From: an uncultured Collinsella sp.
Lineage (GTDB): Bacteria; Actinomycetota; Coriobacteriia; Coriobacteriales; Coriobacteriaceae
NCBI GenBank assembly: GCA_902489515.1
Contig: CABUAL010000067.1
Coordinates: forward strand, 1 to 8,363
Length of the DNA stretch: 8,363 nucleotides
Direction: 5' to 3'
Below the pieces are notes generated by a model that made no database searches, was not told the origin of the DNA, and was given only the letters and a program-made list of their open reading frames with translations. This document shows positions 6,441 through 8,363 of this stretch, piece after piece. Made by a program: the position numbers and the translations under genes. The first letter of the stretch is position 1, and each line of letters opens with the position of its first letter.

Positions 6441-7481
6441 TTAGGCGGTTTTTGCACCCGTCCGGTTAAGAAAAGCTGCCAGATGCGTACACATCACGCA
6501 GCGCGTGGGCTTGGCGCTGGCGATCGGCCCAAACAACAGGCCGAGTCCCCGATGGTTGTCCTTGAGCGCGGCGACCATCTGACGGGTTCGAGGCGCCTCG
6601 AGCATATCACGCATGCGGGCGGAACGCTCAATTGACGACACCCCATGCGGGCTCAGACACAAATTCTCGATGCAGGCGACCAGTCCGGCAAAGTAGAACT
6701 TTTGGCTTGCCAGCTTGAGCCGACCACCGCTATCTGCTTCCGAGAGTGAGTCCGCAAGCTCGTCGAGCGCTCGAGTGTCATCGGATATCCTGGCATACAT
6801 GGTGGGATCAAAGGCATCTGTAAGCTTAGGTGCCACCGCGTGGAAACAAGCGTCGCCGCAGCCGGACACGAATCGTGCCTGCGAGAGCGCATAAGCCATA
6901 AACTCAACCGTACGGTACGCCTTGCCGCGCGACAGGCATGCCTCAAACAGCGAGCGGCTGTACATCACGCCAGAGGTCTGAGCGACTAGGCCGCCTAAAA
7001 TCAACTGAGGCAGCCCAGCCACCATCGAAGATTTGCTATCAATGGAAATATGAGTAGCATCCAAGACGCGCGAATGGCGCTCTCGATGTGCATCATAGCG
7101 GTCGAGCGACACCGTGGGGAACACCATGTCTGCCGCTGTATCGCACGCGATATCGACCATCTTGGAAAGGGACTGCGGAGCAAGCCACTCATCGGCGTTC
7201 ATAGCGATGATTTGAGAGCCGCGCGAGGCAGCAAAACCGGCACGAAGACAAGCACCGCGCTTCGCGTCCTCGACGTCAATCAAATCAATATGGATGTCCC
7301 TGTCGGCAGCAACTTGAAGCGAATGGCGCACACCGGGCGCAGCATCGCGGCAGACAACGACAATCTGCAAATCGTAGAGGTCTTGGTTCTGGATACTCTC
7401 GAGCGCACGCATCGCATAGCTGGGCGAACCTTCTACCACAAGGATCACCGAAAGTCGCGGATGCGAGCCACGTCGAACCAA
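6441..7481 (-). CDS. Family-2 glycosyltransferase, substrate unknown
   Basis: Predicted cytoplasmic GT-A enzyme that would transfer a sugar from a nucleotide donor to an unknown acceptor such as a cell-surface glycan. The 346-residue product opens with the typical first strand LSVILVVEGS (10-19) and the helix SYAMRALESIQNQ. A second strand, LQIVVVCRD, runs from 38. The segment RGACLRAGFAASRGSQIIAMNADEWLAPQSL (75-105, shown in parts here) corresponds to the family's G-x-RN-x-G and DSDDW regions. The metal-binding DxD-type motif reads N95-A-D-E98 instead of D-x-D-D, and the usual ARN is absent, so activity may be altered. No membrane segment or signal peptide is evident, and the C-terminal third is helical with no family I recognise. 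The TTG start is supported by GAGAGG about nine bases upstream; the frame is closed by a TGA 27 bases before it, and later starts would remove the first strand. It follows truA after 161 bases and precedes argR by 132. Confidence 0.72.
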   Translation of the reverse strand: MVRRGSHPRLSVILVVEGSPSYAMRALESIQNQDLYDLQIVVVCRDAAPGVRHSLQVAADRDIHIDLIDVEDAKRGACLRAGFAASRGSQIIAMNADEWLAPQSLSKMVDIACDTAADMVFPTVSLDRYDAHRERHSRVLDATHISIDSKSSMVAGLPQLILGGLVAQTSGVMYSRSLFEACLSRGKAYRTVEFMAYALSQARFVSGCGDACFHAVAPKLTDAFDPTMYARISDDTRALDELADSLSEADSGGRLKLASQKFYFAGLVACIENLCLSPHGVSSIERSARMRDMLEAPRTRQMVAALKDNHRGLGLLFGPIASAKPTRCVMCTHLAAFLNRTGAKTA

Positions 7482-7482
7482 G

Positions 7483-7524
7483 TTATCCGTCCTCTCGACA
7501 GCAATGAATCAAATCGTGGTTCAT
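7483..7524 (-). CDS. Possible 13-codon upstream peptide before the glycosyltransferase
   Basis: An ATG frame, MNHDLIHCCREDG, ends with TAA one base before the TTG start of the glycosyltransferase. A GGGGTG stretch lies four bases before its ATG and could serve as a weak ribosome binding site. Translation of this frame could deliver ribosomes to the weak TTG start (translational coupling). The peptide resembles nothing I know and the frame may be chance. Confidence 0.2.
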   Translation of the reverse strand: MNHDLIHCCREDG

Positions 7525-7615
7525 GGTACACCCCGGCAATAAAAGCAATGAGACACCGGTTGTATTGCACGCCAAGAACAGATGTTGCACACGTGCAGCC
7601 CACAGATGACAGACG

Positions 7616-7634
7616 TCGACGCACGACGCGTCGA
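7616..7634 (-). terminator. Hairpin just after truA
   Basis: On the minus strand TCGACGC pairs with GCGTCGA around a five-base loop, starting about eight bases after the truA stop codon. There is no T run after it, so it is at best a weak or factor-dependent terminator. The rest of the 161-base gap to the glycosyltransferase has no clear -35/-10 promoter pair. Confidence 0.28.
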
Positions 7635-7642
7635 GCCCTCCC

Positions 7643-8363
7643 CTAGTCGAGCACGACAAGCTCGGCGGGATCGTAATCCACGCCCATAAACGTAAGGCCG
7701 CAGGCAGGAGCCGTGGGGCCCGCAGCGGAACGGTCGCAAGCGTCGATGACCTCGCGCATCCACTCGGGTTCGCGGCGATGCATGCCAATCTCGACAAGCG
7801 TGCCCACGATCGTTCGGACCATCGAATGCAAAAATGCGTTGCCCTCAATGGTAAACGTCAGGATATCCTCGCCAAAGGCCACCTCATGGCCAAACTCGGC
7901 CCGCATCACGCAGCGGTGCGTAGGCTTGCCCACGGCAGAGGCTACCTTGCAAAAGCTCTTAAAGTCCTGCTCACCCAAAAGCGCGGGACAGGCCGCAGAC
8001 ATGGCCTCGACGTCCAAGGGATAGCGATGCCACCACACGGCACCACGGGACAGCACGGGGCGCGCATCGCGATCGGCAATACGGTACGTATACGTACGGG
8101 AACGCGCGTCAAAGCGTGCAGAAAAGCCCTTACGGGCCCTGTAGACCTCGTTTATGGCGATATTTTTAGGCAGCAGGGCATCCATAGCCCGCAGCCACCT
8201 ACGGCGCGTAAGGGCGAGCTCAGCGTCCGTTACGGGCACGCTGATGTACTGAGCCACGGCATGCACGCCGGCATCGGTACGACCTGCGCACGTCAGATCG
8301 ATCGGACGGCGAAGCAGCGTCTCGAGGCTCCTGCTGAGGAGACCGCTGAGTAGACATTCCGTC
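7643..8363 (-). CDS. truA: tRNA pseudouridine synthase A, 5' end outside the window
   Basis: Converts uridines 38-40 of the tRNA anticodon stem-loop to pseudouridine. 239 residues are visible; the frame runs off the right edge, so probably a few tens of N-terminal residues are missing compared with the usual 245-270. The catalytic signature GRTDAGVHA begins at visible residue 27, with the nucleophile aspartate at visible residue 30. Other family features are LLRRPIDLTCAGRTD before it, FSARFDARSRTYTYRI (80-95), NAFLHSMVRTIVGTLVEIG (175-193) and the terminal GLTFMGVDYDP. A GTG at 8266 lies inside the catalytic motif (its valine), so it cannot be the true start. All key residues are present. In many bacteria truA follows the ribosomal protein cluster ending in rplQ; whether it does here is beyond the window. 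Confidence 0.96.
   Translation of the reverse strand, partial: TECLLSGLLSRSLETLLRRPIDLTCAGRTDAGVHAVAQYISVPVTDAELALTRRRWLRAMDALLPKNIAINEVYRARKGFSARFDARSRTYTYRIADRDARPVLSRGAVWWHRYPLDVEAMSAACPALLGEQDFKSFCKVASAVGKPTHRCVMRAEFGHEVAFGEDILTFTIEGNAFLHSMVRTIVGTLVEIGMHRREPEWMREVIDACDRSAAGPTAPACGLTFMGVDYDPAELVVLD

Noticed and set aside
7586..7597. Small palindrome TGCAC-AC-GTGCA between truA and the glycosyltransferase
   Set aside because: Only five-base arms with a two-base centre in GC-rich DNA; compatible with chance and not linked to a promoter.
7778..8353. 191-codon plus-strand frame opposite truA
   Set aside because: Shadow of the certain truA gene, with no recognisable domain.
1..8363. Mobile element, CRISPR, phage defence or toxin-antitoxin system
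   Set aside because: No transposase, integrase, terminal repeats, repeat-spacer array or defence-type domain is seen; all larger frames are accounted for by six chromosomal genes.

Overview
The window is about 8.4 kb of GC-rich, ordinary chromosomal DNA from what looks like a Gram-positive actinobacterium. My best guess is a Coriobacteriia member such as Collinsella. This rests on the GC-rich third codon positions, strong purine-rich ribosome binding sites, a type-2 tyrosyl-tRNA synthetase, and the protein styles. It is an inference from family resemblance, not a search result. I see no insertion sequence, phage gene, CRISPR array, rRNA or tRNA.

Six genes account for almost all the sequence; five are on the minus strand. 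Read in the minus direction (right to left) they are: truA (tRNA pseudouridine synthase, its 5' end cut off by the window edge); an unassigned family-2 glycosyltransferase with a TTG start; argR (arginine repressor); a 658-residue peptidase-U32-family protein, probably an RNA-hydroxylation enzyme; and tyrS. The only plus-strand gene is a bifunctional class A penicillin-binding protein. It lies between argR and the U32 gene, convergent with argR and divergent from U32.

The gaps are short and structured. Between the PBP gene and argR there are two strong intrinsic terminators, one for each direction. Between the glycosyltransferase and argR there are two inverted repeats: a 38-bp repeat built from two TTTCGAAA palindromes, and a 15-bp palindrome in the argR leader. 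These are the most interesting unexplained signals here. The U32-tyrS gap holds an extended -10 promoter and a hairpin ahead of the tyrS ribosome binding site. The truA-glycosyltransferase gap holds a hairpin just after truA and a 13-codon reading frame that stops one base before the glycosyltransferase start.

Functionally the genes are a housekeeping mixture: translation and RNA modification (tyrS, truA, probably U32), cell-wall synthesis (PBP, possibly the glycosyltransferase) and amino-acid regulation (argR). I do not see a coherent new multi-gene system. The points worth a second look are the argR upstream repeats, the altered metal-site motif of the glycosyltransferase, the charged/threonine/proline tail of the PBP, and the cysteine-rich end of the U32 protein.
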